64,000 nt of DNA from the NCBI RefSeq assembly GCF_005405905.1, contig NZ_BJHU01000026.1, positions 124,001 to 188,000 of the forward strand, given 5' to 3'. Made by a program: the position numbers and the translations under genes. The DNA is from Acidovorax sp. NB1 (GTDB taxonomy: Bacteria > Pseudomonadota > Gammaproteobacteria > Burkholderiales > Burkholderiaceae_C). The notes below the pieces were generated by a model. That model did no database searches, was not told the DNA's origin, and saw nothing but the letters and a program-made list of their open reading frames with translations. Every line of letters begins with the position of its first letter. Within the stretch, counting starts at the first letter, position 1. Positions 25,415 through 36,474 of this stretch are shown here, in pieces.

Positions 25415-25463
25415 GCAGCTTGCGCCTGATGGTGCTGACTCTGTTGCTATCAAATTTGCATGG
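25415..25463 (+). repeat. Copy R4 of the dispersed ~54-bp element
   Basis: GCGCCTGATGG and TTGCTATCAAATTTGCATGG, directly after the 11-bp tandem array and about 54 nt from the 3' end of the 25518 gene. The left arm is missing, apparently replaced by the tandem repeat. Confidence 0.6.
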
Positions 25464-25517
25464 TGTGGGCGCACCTTCCGGCGCACCTTTCGGCGCAGCA
25501 GGGCGGCCTGGCCCTGC

Positions 25518-25985
25518 TCAGCGCCGCTGCCAGCGCTGCCGCCACTGGCGTTGGACCACACGCGCCACACGCCAGGCCCAGGTGGCGCGGGCGCGTGCCA
25601 GCACGGCGTGCTTGGCGCGTGTCAACTGCGCATAGGCCCAGGCAAACCAGCGCAGCTGCATGAGGGCGGGCTGCGTGAGGGTGAATAGCCGCGCCACCAC
25701 CGCCGTGCCGACCACCTTGGCGAGCACGATCACCAGCATGCCCAGCACTACATGCCCGCGCCCGATGGCCCACAGGGCCAGCAGCTTGACGGGCAGCAGC
25801 AGGACCGTGGGCAGCACAAACAGCGCCACGGCCGCCCACGGCGGCAGGCTGCGCACCCAGCCCTCGATCCAGCGCAGCCCGGGCCAGCGGCCGATGCGCG
25901 CCAGCAGCTGCTGCAGCGGCACCCAGCCCCACTCCTCGAACAGGATGACCAGGGCCAGCACACCGCTGGCCAGGCCCGCCGCCAT
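25518..25985 (-). CDS. Small membrane protein with basic C-terminus
   Basis: 155 residues from the ATG at 25985: two or three membrane helices (MAAGLASGVLALVILFEEWGWVPL; AAVALFVLPTVLLLPVKLLALWAIG; VVLGMLVIVLAKVVGTAVVARLF) and a strongly basic tail (RATWAWRVARVVQRQWRQRWQRR). The reading frame stays open upstream through KILHSLLRWPGR, which looks coding; an ATT codon at 26027 with AAGG nearby may be the true start. No family recognised. Confidence 0.6.
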   Translation of the reverse strand: MAAGLASGVLALVILFEEWGWVPLQQLLARIGRWPGLRWIEGWVRSLPPWAAVALFVLPTVLLLPVKLLALWAIGRGHVVLGMLVIVLAKVVGTAVVARLFTLTQPALMQLRWFAWAYAQLTRAKHAVLARARATWAWRVARVVQRQWRQRWQRR

Positions 25986-26029
25986 CCGGCCAGGCCAGCG
26001 CAGCAGGGAGTGCAGGATTTTTGGAATGA

Positions 26030-26083
26030 TTTTGGCCTTTTCCGCCTGATGGATAAGCCTTTTAAGCTATCAAATATATAGCT
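26030..26083 (+). repeat. Copy R5 of the dispersed ~54-bp element (best-preserved copy)
   Basis: TTTTGGCCTTTTCCGCCTGA, then GGATAAGC and TTAAGCTATCAAATATATAG. Consensus of the ten copies: TTTTGGCC, YTTCCGC, TGATGGATAAGCG, about 6 nt, AGCTATCAAAT, about 8 nt ending TAGCA; length is fixed at 53-56 bp. The AGCTATC end lies 22 nt from the stop codon of tgt. Confidence 0.8.
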
Positions 26084-26104
26084 AATGCAGCCGGGGTTGC
26101 GCCC

Positions 26105-27382
<1,278 letters not shown>

Positions 27383-27400
27383 TCACTCAAGGAGAACACC

Positions 27401-27880
27401 ATGCTCAAGATCCTCATCGCCGTGGATGGCTCTGAACTCTCCCTGGACGGCGTGCACCACGCGCTGACCCTGGTGCGCCAGGGCCTGCAGGCCACCATGG
27501 TGCTGGCCAACGTGCAGGAACCCGCCACGCTCTACGAGCTGGTCACCACGCGCGACCCCGACCTGATCGCTGCCGCCAGCCTGGAGGCGGGCGAGCACCT
27601 GATGGCCCCGGCACGCGCGCTGCTCGACGCGGCTGGCGTAGCCTACGAGACCGATGTGGGGGTGGGCGATGTGGCGCACACGCTGGTGGACATGATCGAG
27701 CGCTCGGGGTGCGACATGGTCGTCATCGGCGCCAAGGGCCAGGGCGCGCTCAGCAGCGCACTGCTGGGCTCGGTGTCGCAGGAGGTGGCCCACGCCAGCC
27801 CGGTGCCCGTGACCATCGTCAAGCATGCCGAGGTGCTGGAGAGTGTGGAGGGCGATGTGGCCGAGGATGCCGAGGCCTGA
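27401..27880 (+). CDS. Universal stress protein (UspA family, ATP-binding type)
   Basis: 159 residues, one Usp domain. It begins MLKILIAVDGSELSLDGVHHAL and ends with the nucleotide loop GAKGQGALSSALLGSVS, matching G-2X-G-9X-G-S/T, so ATP binding is likely. Cytoplasmic stress-tolerance protein; the exact role is not predictable. An AAGGAGA ribosome binding site precedes the ATG. Divergent from tgt. Confidence 0.9.
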   Translation: MLKILIAVDGSELSLDGVHHALTLVRQGLQATMVLANVQEPATLYELVTTRDPDLIAAASLEAGEHLMAPARALLDAAGVAYETDVGVGDVAHTLVDMIERSGCDMVVIGAKGQGALSSALLGSVSQEVAHASPVPVTIVKHAEVLESVEGDVAEDAEA

Positions 27881-27896
27881 GGGGCTTCAGGGGCCT

Positions 27897-27927
27897 AAAA
27901 CGACCAGGGCCGCTGTGCGCGGCCCTG
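27897..27927 (-). terminator. Hairpin terminator for the 27959 gene
   Basis: Perfect 9-bp stem CAGGGCCGC/GCGGCCCTG (27905-27913 and 27919-27927) with a 5-nt loop, between two convergent genes. On the minus strand it is followed by GTCGTTTTAGG, giving a short U-run. Confidence 0.65.
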
Positions 27928-27958
27928 AGGAGAGGCGGGAGAAAAAGGGGTTGTGGGC

Positions 27959-28348
27959 TCAGGCTGCCTTGCGGAACGGCTCGGCCGCCGGGCGCTGCAG
28001 CTTGCCATGGGGCAGGGTGGCCAGGCGCGAGAACATGCGGCGCACATAGCCGCGCACCCACAGGCATTTGTTGAGTTCGTCCACGGGCAGCGGGCCCGAC
28101 ACCACCACGATGTCGTTGGCCACGTCCTGTGCCCCGGCCGCGCGCAGGCGGCGGCGCGTGTTGTTGGCCCACGACTGGATGCGCGTGGGGCTGCCATGCT
28201 GGTGCACCTCGCCCGTGTGTTTGTCGAACGCAATGGCGACGGTGTCGGTCTTGAGCTTGAAGCGGCGTTCACCCGTGACGGCGCTGGGCGCCTCGCGCAT
28301 GTCATACAGGTAGTAGCTGCCTGCCTTGAGCTGGTATTGCATGTCCAT
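27959..28348 (-). CDS. Conserved hypothetical protein
   Basis: 129 residues. A compact soluble protein with no signal peptide: YQLKAGSYYLYDMREAPSAV, then VAIAFDKHTGEVHQHGSP and IVVVSGPLPVDELNKCLWVRGYVRRMF. The sequence is evenly charged and looks folded. Not recognised. The ATG at 28348 is 8 nt from an AGGA ribosome binding site, better than ATG 28342. Confidence 0.6.
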   Translation of the reverse strand: MDMQYQLKAGSYYLYDMREAPSAVTGERRFKLKTDTVAIAFDKHTGEVHQHGSPTRIQSWANNTRRRLRAAGAQDVANDIVVVSGPLPVDELNKCLWVRGYVRRMFSRLATLPHGKLQRPAAEPFRKAA

Positions 28349-28720
28349 GGGTGTGTTCCTCTCTGGGCGCATTTTCGAGGGTGCACGCACAAGGCAATGG
28401 CTGGTATTGCGGCCAAAAAGCCGCGCTTATCGGAGGTGTGGCGGGATCGCCGTGCCGGTGTTGGTGCGCGTGCCATTGTGGCGGCGCGTCGGCGCCATTC
28501 CGGGAAACTTGAGAACGATGTCGTAACGAGTTGTGAGTGAATTCGGATGCCCACTCTTGGCCGTGCCTGGCAATGCACGCGGCCATCGAAACCGGCACGC
28601 ACCAAGCGAGGGCAGCCGAGCAAGGGCCGCCCCGCAGCGAGGGCTGCGTCCCCCTTCCCGAATGGCGCAGCCATTGGAGAGAAGGGGGAAGGCGCGCAGC
28701 GCCTCAGGGGGATGTCTCTG
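28349..28720. repeat. 372-bp gap with a GC-rich inverted-repeat element next to the pldA 3' end
   Basis: The right third holds nested inverted repeats: CCCCCTTC (28650-28657) with GAAGGGGG (28681-28688), enclosing AATGGC-GCA-GCCATT (28661-28675), flanked by GCGCGCAGCGC. Transcripts of pldA reading left would fold it into a strong hairpin. The left part (28380-28550) carries nothing I recognise. Confidence 0.55.
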
Positions 28721-29920
28721 CTAAAAATCCACCAGACTCAACCCCACGCTGAACACCGTGCGCTTGCGGTTGTAGTCGATCATGCTGTCGCCATAGCCGC
28801 TGAACAGCGCGGTGTGCAGGCGCAGGTTGCTCTTGCTGCCCCACAGGCCGCTGCCCAGTGTCTGCATCCATTCGAGCCGCACCGAGCCCCGGTCACTGCG
28901 GGCCAGGGCGCTGCGGAAGGTGGCGCCCAGGGTGTTGTCCTTGTTGGCGTTCCAGAACACCGCCAGCTCGCCCCGGCCGACATAGTCGCTGATGCCGGGG
29001 TTGTCGTCGCTGTCGGCGCTTTCGGACAGGCGCTTCCAGACCTTGGCATTCACGCTCCAGCGGTTGTCCAGCTCCATGCCGGTCATCAGGTAGACGCGGT
29101 TCCAGCTGCGCGACAGCGGGTTGCTCTGGCCGTTGGACTGGTGCACCAGTCCGACGCCGCTGTAGCGCCACTTCCAGCCCAGCGGCAGCTGCGCCGTGGT
29201 GGGGTAGACATACATCACCTCAGGTTCGTGGTCGGTGGTGCGGAAGGGGCGCGAGATCTGGGGGCTGAACAGCTGCCAGTACGACTGCTGCGAATAGCCG
29301 AACCACACCGAATCCTTGAGCGTGGGATGCCCCTGGGTCAGCAGACCCTGGGCGATCTTGGTGCGCACCGACAGCTGGATGCGGTTCTCGGTGCGGCGGA
29401 AGGGCGTAGAGGCCAAGGCTGAATGGTCAGGGGCATCCGACGTGGGCTGGCGGTTCACATTGCTCGACGCCACCACCGACACCGTGATGGGCCGGTAGCC
29501 CCGGAAGCTGAAGGTGCCGCAGTCGCTGCCCGACTCCAGTTCCCAGAAGCGCGAGAGGTCGCTGTACTGCGGGTCGCGGCAGCCCTCGGTGCGCGCCACC
29601 TCGATGATGCGGGTGGCGGGCAGCGTGGTGTCCACAGGCGCAGGCACGGCGGTGGCGGTGCTGGCGGCATCGGCTGCCGAGGCGCCGGGGGCCTTCCAGC
29701 TCTGCTCGGCGGCCCACTGGTCAAAGCAGGCCAGGCGCGCCTGGTTGTCGCCCGGCAGCGCGGTGCAGCGGCGCCAGGCGCTGTCTGCTCCGGGGGCTGC
29801 GGCGGGCGTTGCCTGTGCCCACACGGCGCCTGCCGGGGCCAGGGTGGCCAGCACCAAGGCTGCCGCGCGGTGCAGGGGGCCGAAGGGCGTGGCCACGGTG
29901 GCGGGCGTGGGGGCGGACAT
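28721..29920 (-). CDS. pldA: Outer membrane phospholipase A
   Basis: 399 residues. Hydrolyses phospholipids in the outer membrane when lipid asymmetry is lost. The OMPLA active site is complete: HQSNGQSNPLSRSWNR, with His, Ser two residues on and Asn 14 residues on. A signal peptide (about 20-45, ending AVWAQA) is followed by an N-terminal extension with the WRRCTALPGDNQARLACFDQWA pattern seen in betaproteobacterial PldA, making it longer than E. coli PldA (about 290). The start at 29920 overlaps the upstream stop by one base (TGATG), so the two genes are coupled; an ATG at 29929 is an alternative. Confidence 0.9.
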   Translation of the reverse strand: MSAPTPATVATPFGPLHRAAALVLATLAPAGAVWAQATPAAAPGADSAWRRCTALPGDNQARLACFDQWAAEQSWKAPGASAADAASTATAVPAPVDTTLPATRIIEVARTEGCRDPQYSDLSRFWELESGSDCGTFSFRGYRPITVSVVASSNVNRQPTSDAPDHSALASTPFRRTENRIQLSVRTKIAQGLLTQGHPTLKDSVWFGYSQQSYWQLFSPQISRPFRTTDHEPEVMYVYPTTAQLPLGWKWRYSGVGLVHQSNGQSNPLSRSWNRVYLMTGMELDNRWSVNAKVWKRLSESADSDDNPGISDYVGRGELAVFWNANKDNTLGATFRSALARSDRGSVRLEWMQTLGSGLWGSKSNLRLHTALFSGYGDSMIDYNRKRTVFSVGLSLVDF

Positions 29921-30429
29921 CACTGCCATCCCGCCTGCCGGCGCATCACAAACGGAATGGCTGCGGGAGCCGGGGGCGTGGGGTGGGCGTTGTTCCATGT
30001 TCCGCGTATTTCCTTGCCGCAACTTCCATCCACCACCCGGCCTGTCCAGGTGGCGCTGATGTTCGTGCCGTTGATCGATTCTTCCAGAGTCAGGTCGCCG
30101 TCGTCCACATCGCCGCTGACCTGGGCGGTGGCGCTGCCGCGCTGCGTGGTGCCACGCACACTGTGTGCCAGCTCGGGGTGGGGGCCCAGCTGCAGCACGG
30201 CGGTGGTGGGGGGCGGCGGGGTACCGCCCTCTGCGGCCGGGGCCCGCAGCTCGGCCAGCCAGCGGCCTTGCAGGTGCTGGTGGTCCATGTCGGCGGCTGC
30301 CGGGCAGGCGGTGCTGGTTTTTGAGTTTTTTTGGCCGTCTGCGCGCGCTGGATAAGCGCCAATAGCTATCAAAATAATAGCTATTGACAGTCCCAGCTGG
30401 GGCAGGCGGGCGGGGCGTGTTCGGGGCAT
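29920..30429 (-). CDS. Secreted protein whose signal peptide is encoded by repeat R6
   Basis: 169 residues. The N-terminus LPQLGLSIAIILIAIGAYPARADG is a plausible signal peptide, and its codons come from the dispersed element R6 read backwards. The mature part (HQHLQGRWLAELRAP, GDVDDGDLTLEESINGTNISATWTGRVVDGSCGKEIRGTW) looks like a small lipocalin-like or beta-barrel domain of unknown role. It is coupled to pldA. If the element inserted recently, the original start may have been elsewhere; an in-frame ATG at 30288 lacks a signal. Confidence 0.6.
   Translation of the reverse strand: MPRTRPARLPQLGLSIAIILIAIGAYPARADGQKNSKTSTACPAAADMDHQHLQGRWLAELRAPAAEGGTPPPPTTAVLQLGPHPELAHSVRGTTQRGSATAQVSGDVDDGDLTLEESINGTNISATWTGRVVDGSCGKEIRGTWNNAHPTPPAPAAIPFVMRRQAGWQ
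30329..30382 (+). repeat. Copy R6 of the dispersed ~54-bp element, inside a coding region
   Basis: TTTTGGCCGTCTGCGCGCGC, GGATAAGCGCC, AATAGCTATCAAAATAATAG. It is antisense to the 29920-30429 gene and encodes its signal peptide region. Confidence 0.8.
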
Positions 30430-30467
30430 GTGCGGGGCAAGTGGGCGTTCAGGTCAGTGCGTGGCCT

Positions 30468-32543
<2,076 letters not shown>

Positions 32544-32854
32544 GGGGGCAGGGGGGCGCGGAACGCAGAAAAAAGAAAGGGAATCGGGGAGGGCGGGCCA
32601 GGACGGCGGCGGCAGGGGCGGGCCCCGCTGCGAAGCGCGCAATGATACCGGCGCGCCCGTGCCAGCCACCGGCCTGGGGGCTCTGCCCCGGGCTGACAAG
32701 GCGCTGACGGACGGGTGTGCAGCAAGGGCCGTGGGCTGGCCGCTCCGGGAAACCCCGCTAGGGGCTTTGTTTTTGCAATTTGATACTGGCTGCGACCCCT
32801 CCGCCTGCTTGCAGGCGGTGTTGCCCCCCACTCCAAGCCCCCGGTCGCACGCCC
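32544..32854. other. 311-bp divergent intergenic region
   Basis: Between the helicase (minus) and the ABC receptor (plus). The only clear structure is a perfect hairpin CCGCCTGC-TT-GCAGGCGG at 32801-32818 in the receptor leader. No ribosome binding site is evident for the receptor ATG at 32855. Confidence 0.45.
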
Positions 32855-34132
32855 ATGATCTCTTTTGTTTTGTCTTCCGCCCTTCCGTTTGCGCCATCGG
32901 GCCCTGGCCGTCCCCGGCCGCAGGCCCGCTGCTGGCGGCCTGGGGCGGTGGTGGCCGCAGCCCTGCTGGCCGGTGTGGCGCTGGCCCCGGCGCACGCCCA
33001 GATCGGCAGCACCACCCCCGTGCGCATTGGCGTGGTGGGGCCGTTCACCGGGCCCTCGGCCGACTTTGGCGTGCCCATGCTCAACGGCATCAAGCTGGCG
33101 GTGGACGAGATCAACGCCGTGGGCGGCTACCTGGGCCGCCCGCTGGAGCTGGTCGTCAAGGACGACACGGCCAACCCCGACCAGGGCCGCAAGGTCTCGC
33201 AGGAGCTGCTGGCCGAGAAGGTCGTCGCCACCATCGGCTTTTGCAACACCGGCGTGGCGCTCAAGGCCATCGACCTGTTCCAGGACGCCAAAAGCCCGCT
33301 CATCGTGCCCTGCGCCACGGGCACGGCCGTGACGGCCAAATACCCTGCGCCTGACAGCTACATCTTCCGCGTGCAGGCGCGCGACGCGATCCAGGCGCCC
33401 TTCCTGGTGGACGACATCGTCAAACGCGGCTGGGACAAGGTCGCCATCTTTGCCGACAAGACCGGCTATGGCGAAGGCGGCTACAACGATGTGGTGGCCG
33501 CGCTGGCCGCCAAGAACCTCAAGCCCGTGCACGTGGCGCGTTTTGACCTGGGGGTGAAGGACCTCACGGCCGAGCTGACAGCGGCGCGGAACGCGGGGGC
33601 CAATGTGGTCTACAGCTACACCGTGGGGCCGGAGAACGCCACCATCGCCAACGGCAAGAAGGCGCTCAACTGGAAGGTGCCGCAGGTGGGGCCGTGGCCG
33701 CTGTCCTTCCCGTTCTTCCTCGAAGGCGCCAAGGACGCGGCCGAGGGCGCGCTGATGGTGCAGACCTTCATCGCCGAGCCCAGCAACGAGCGCCGTGCAT
33801 CCTTCCTGTCGGGCTACACGCGCAAGTTCCAGGGCAAGGTGGCCGTGCCCATGGCCGCGGCCAACGCCTACGACGCCACCTACCTGCTGATGTATTCCTT
33901 CCTCGGCATCCGCGACGGCAACCTGAGCGGCAAGGCCATCAAGGAGTCGCTGGAGGGCAAGATGAAGACCTACTACGGCGTGGTAACCACCTACGACAAG
34001 CCCTTCAGCGCGCAGGACAAGGACGCGATCACGCGCAACATGCTGGTCATGGGCATGGTCAAGAACGGTGCCATCACCTTTGCCTACCCCGAGGATGCCA
34101 AGCGCAACCTCATCATCCAGCGCAAGCAGTGA
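32855..34132 (+). CDS. ABC transporter substrate-binding protein (branched-chain amino acid/amide type)
   Basis: 425 residues, a Peripla_BP_6 (LivJ-like) receptor. After a signal peptide ending AHAQ (about residue 48) come TPVRIGVVGPFTGPSADFGVPMLNGIKLAVDEINAVGGYLGRPLELVVKDD, GFCNTGVALKAIDLF and VVYSYTVGPENATIANG. No permease or ATPase genes are adjacent, so it is an orphan receptor. Ligand unknown; short-chain amides, urea or aromatic acids are typical of the family. Confidence 0.85.
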   Translation: MISFVLSSALPFAPSGPGRPRPQARCWRPGAVVAAALLAGVALAPAHAQIGSTTPVRIGVVGPFTGPSADFGVPMLNGIKLAVDEINAVGGYLGRPLELVVKDDTANPDQGRKVSQELLAEKVVATIGFCNTGVALKAIDLFQDAKSPLIVPCATGTAVTAKYPAPDSYIFRVQARDAIQAPFLVDDIVKRGWDKVAIFADKTGYGEGGYNDVVAALAAKNLKPVHVARFDLGVKDLTAELTAARNAGANVVYSYTVGPENATIANGKKALNWKVPQVGPWPLSFPFFLEGAKDAAEGALMVQTFIAEPSNERRASFLSGYTRKFQGKVAVPMAAANAYDATYLLMYSFLGIRDGNLSGKAIKESLEGKMKTYYGVVTTYDKPFSAQDKDAITRNMLVMGMVKNGAITFAYPEDAKRNLIIQRKQ

Positions 34133-34360
34133 TGCGGATTGGCCTTCAACCGGCTAACGTCCTTTTTGGGGGTGGAGGGAGCCTTGCCGTGCTACAGCAG
34201 TGTCTGCGGCTCCCCGCCTGGTTGTCCGATTGAATGCCAATCCGTGGAGACGCCGAGGTGCGTTTTGCTTCTGCTGCATGCGTTGTGTGCGATGACCCCC
34301 GTCTGACTCTGCGCTGACGGTGCGGCCCGGCATGGCGCAGGCCGCCCGACAATAGCTTTC

Positions 34361-35314
34361 GTGCTCTCCGTCCTCCTCATCACCTTCCCCTTCTTTGCGC
34401 TTGTGCTCTGCGGCTACCTCGCCGCGCGGCGCGGCGTGCTGCCGCAACCAGCCATCCCGGGGCTCAACGCCTTCGTGCTGTACTTTGCGCTGCCTTGCAT
34501 GCTGTACCGCTTTGGCGCCAGCACGCCCATCGCCCAGCTGCTCGACCCGGCCGTGGCGGGTGTGTACGTGCTGTGTGCGCTGGTGATGGTGGGCGCCACC
34601 GTGGCGCTCACGCGCAAGGCGCACATCGGCTGGAACGATGCGGCCTTCGGCGCGCTGGTGGCTGCCTTCCCCAACACCGGTTTCATGGGCGTGCCGCTGC
34701 TGGTGGCGCTGCTGGGCGCGCAGAGCGCGGGCCCGGCCATCGTGACCATCGTGGTGGACATGGTCATCACCAGTTCGCTGTGCATTGCGCTGTCGCGCCT
34801 CGATGGCGCGGGCACCCACGGCGTGGGCGTGGCGCTGAAGAACGCCTTCAAGGGCATGGCGACCAACCCCATGCCCTGGTCGATTGCGCTGGGTGCGCTG
34901 GCCTCGGCCCTGCAGTTCCAGCTGCCCGGCCCGGTGGACAAGACCATCGCCATGCTGGCCGACGCGGCATCGCCGGTGGCGTTGTTCACGATTGGCGCCG
35001 TGCTGGCGCGCTCGCAGATGAACCAGCACGAGCAGGTGCCCGCGCGGGACTATGTGCCCGTGGCGCTGGCCAAGCTTTTGGTGCACCCGCTGCTGGTGTG
35101 GGCTGTGGGCACGGCCGCCATGGCGATGGGTGTGCCGCTCACGCCGTTTGCGCTCACGGTGCTGGTGCTGCTGGCCGCGCTGCCCAGCGCCAGCAATGTC
35201 TCGCTGCTGGCCGAGAAGTTCGGCGCCAACAACGGGCGGGTGGCGCGCATCATCCTGGTGTCCACCGCGCTCGCCTTCCTGAGCTTTTCGGCGGCGGTGG
35301 CGCTGCTGACCTGA
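34361..35314 (+). CDS. AEC-family (auxin efflux carrier-like) transporter
   Basis: 317 residues, about ten membrane helices in two inverted halves. It starts at a GTG. Typical pieces are LNAFVLYFALPCMLYRFGAS, AFGALVAAFPNTGFMGVPLLVALLG (the asparagine-proline-containing crossover) and VLVLLAALPSASNVSLLAEKFGANNGRVARIILVST. Bacterial members export carboxylates such as malate or malonate; substrate unknown. Confidence 0.85.
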   Translation: MLSVLLITFPFFALVLCGYLAARRGVLPQPAIPGLNAFVLYFALPCMLYRFGASTPIAQLLDPAVAGVYVLCALVMVGATVALTRKAHIGWNDAAFGALVAAFPNTGFMGVPLLVALLGAQSAGPAIVTIVVDMVITSSLCIALSRLDGAGTHGVGVALKNAFKGMATNPMPWSIALGALASALQFQLPGPVDKTIAMLADAASPVALFTIGAVLARSQMNQHEQVPARDYVPVALAKLLVHPLLVWAVGTAAMAMGVPLTPFALTVLVLLAALPSASNVSLLAEKFGANNGRVARIILVSTALAFLSFSAAVALLT

Positions 35315-35315
35315 T

Positions 35316-35371
35316 TGCTACTGATTTTGTAGCTTGTCGCGCCCGCCCCATGCGCGCAGAGGCTGAAAAAA
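35316..35371 (-). repeat. Copy R7 of the dispersed ~54-bp element
   Basis: On the minus strand: TTTTTTCAGCCTCTGCGCGC, GGGGCGGGCGCG and AAGCTACAAAATCAGTAGCA. Diverged but of the same length. Its TAGCA end lies 1-2 nt beyond the AEC transporter stop codon. Confidence 0.6.
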
Positions 35372-35394
35372 GGCCTGATCCTTTGCGTCGGGGC

Positions 35395-35427
35395 GAAAAA
35401 AAACCGGCTCAGGCGAGCCGGTTTTTT
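35395..35427. terminator. Bidirectional intrinsic terminator
   Basis: Stem CCGGCTC/GAGCCGG with loop AGGC, preceded by a run of eight A and followed by six T. It lies between the AEC transporter (plus) and the RRM gene (minus) and can stop both. Confidence 0.9.
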
Positions 35428-35443
35428 GTGGAGGCTACCGAGT

Positions 35444-35779
35444 TCAGTAGCGACCGCCGCCGTAGCCACCCGTGCCGTAGCCCACATCCGAGCGCTTGCT
35501 GGCGGTGTAGCCACCTGCATCGCTGCGCTCTTCGCGCGGGCGGGCCAGGTTCACCACAATCGTGCGGCCGTCCACGGACATGCCGTGCAGCGCCTTGATG
35601 GCGGCCTGGGCCACGTCGGCGTTGGCCATTTCCACAAAGCCGAAGCCTTTGGAGCGGCCCGTGTCGCGGTCCATCATGACCTTGGCAGACGACACGCCGC
35701 CAAACTCGGCGAAGTTGCTGTTCAGGCTGGCGTCGGTCACGGAATAGGGCAGGTTGCCCACATAGATTTTGCTGCTCAT
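35444..35779 (-). CDS. Glycine-rich RNA-binding RRM protein
   Basis: 111 residues. One RNA recognition motif: RNP2 IYVGNL (5-10) and RNP1 KGFGFVEM (44-51), followed by a Gly/Tyr/Arg-rich tail (GYGTGGYGGGRY). Such short bacterial RRM proteins bind single-stranded RNA and are often cold- or stress-regulated. A GAAAGGCTC-type ribosome binding site (rc of 35780-35792) precedes the ATG. Terminated by the hairpin at 35395-35427. Confidence 0.9.
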   Translation of the reverse strand: MSSKIYVGNLPYSVTDASLNSNFAEFGGVSSAKVMMDRDTGRSKGFGFVEMANADVAQAAIKALHGMSVDGRTIVVNLARPREERSDAGGYTASKRSDVGYGTGGYGGGRY

Positions 35780-35894
35780 GGAAGAGCCTTTCTAAAAATG
35801 GCGCGCAACGATTCGCGCACCGTTGGGGTTCTGTGTGGCGGACAGGAAGTCCGCAGCGGGGGCGCGCTGGATGGCAGGTGCGTGGGGCAGGCCA

Positions 35895-36104
35895 TCAGCA
35901 CTGGGGCGGATGCTGCATGCTCGTTTGCAGCCAGCCCTGGGTCACGGCAAAAAGCCGTGCGGCTTCGCGCGAGGCAAAGGCCTTGTCAAAACGGAACACG
36001 CGGCAGTAGCTGCCGTTGCCCTGCGAGCGGTGGACCGAGAAGGAGGCGCGAAAGCGGCCGCAGTCGGTGGGGTGTGTCGTGGGCGAAACGACGTAGCGGC
36101 CCAT
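35895..36104 (-). CDS. Small conserved hypothetical protein
   Basis: 69 residues: MGRYVVSPTTHPTDCGRFRASFSVHR, then CRVFRFDKAFASREAARLFAVTQGWLQT. The sequence reads like a small folded alpha/beta protein and the codon use matches its neighbours. No family name. The start is uncertain because the ATG at 36104 has no clear ribosome binding site. It lies upstream of the RRM gene on the same strand, 115 nt away. Confidence 0.5.
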   Translation of the reverse strand: MGRYVVSPTTHPTDCGRFRASFSVHRSQGNGSYCRVFRFDKAFASREAARLFAVTQGWLQTSMQHPPQC

Positions 36105-36318
36105 GGAAATGGCAGTGGGTGAAATCTGGATCAATCAGGAGCGCGGGCCGCAAGGAAGGGCCGCGTGAGCATCAAGGAACGCGGTGGGCTGCAGCTCGAC
36201 AGATCCACTGGGCGACACAGGTCGCAAAAAGGTGCGGTGCGTGGGGCGGAATGCACCCCATGACAGGCGTTGCGGTGACAGGCCGAACAAGGCGCCCTGC
36301 GTACAACACGCCTGAAGT

Positions 36319-36352
36319 ATATTGGTATTTGAATTTAAATTCAAATCAATAT
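36319..36352. promoter_or_regulatory. AT-rich near-perfect 34-bp palindrome
   Basis: The central ATTTGAATTTAAATTCAAAT (36327-36346) is a perfect 20-bp palindrome; outside it ATATTG (36319-36324) pairs with CAATAT (36347-36352), with a 2-nt bulge. It is unlike the GC-rich surroundings and could be an operator upstream of the small gene at 36104. Confidence 0.7.
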
Positions 36353-36415
36353 TATTTTTGGTTTTAAAAAGTGGAAGTTCGGGACTCTGCAAACCCTTCG
36401 TTTCTGGAAACTAGA

Positions 36416-36470
36416 TGCTCTTGATTTGATAGCTGTTTGCGCTTGTGCAACGCGCGGTAGGGCCCTAAAA
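36416..36470 (-). repeat. Copy R8 of the dispersed ~54-bp element
   Basis: On the minus strand TTTTAGGGCCCTACCGCGCG, ACAAGCGCAAA and CAGCTATCAAATCAAGAGCA. Its TTTT end lies 4 nt from the priA stop codon. Confidence 0.75.
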
Positions 36471-36474
36471 AGCG

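Larger units (their letters stand above)
36105..36474. other. 370-bp AT-rich gap with a long palindrome and repeat R8
   Basis: It holds the 34-bp palindrome at 36319-36352, the AT-rich island around it (36295-36370) and element R8 (36416-36470) just short of the priA stop codon. The rest (36105-36290) shows nothing recognised. Confidence 0.6.

Noticed and set aside
34177..34214. Inverted repeat GGGAGCC/GGCTCCC after the ABC receptor gene
   Set aside because: The loop is 24 nt and there is no T-run, so a terminator call is not supported.
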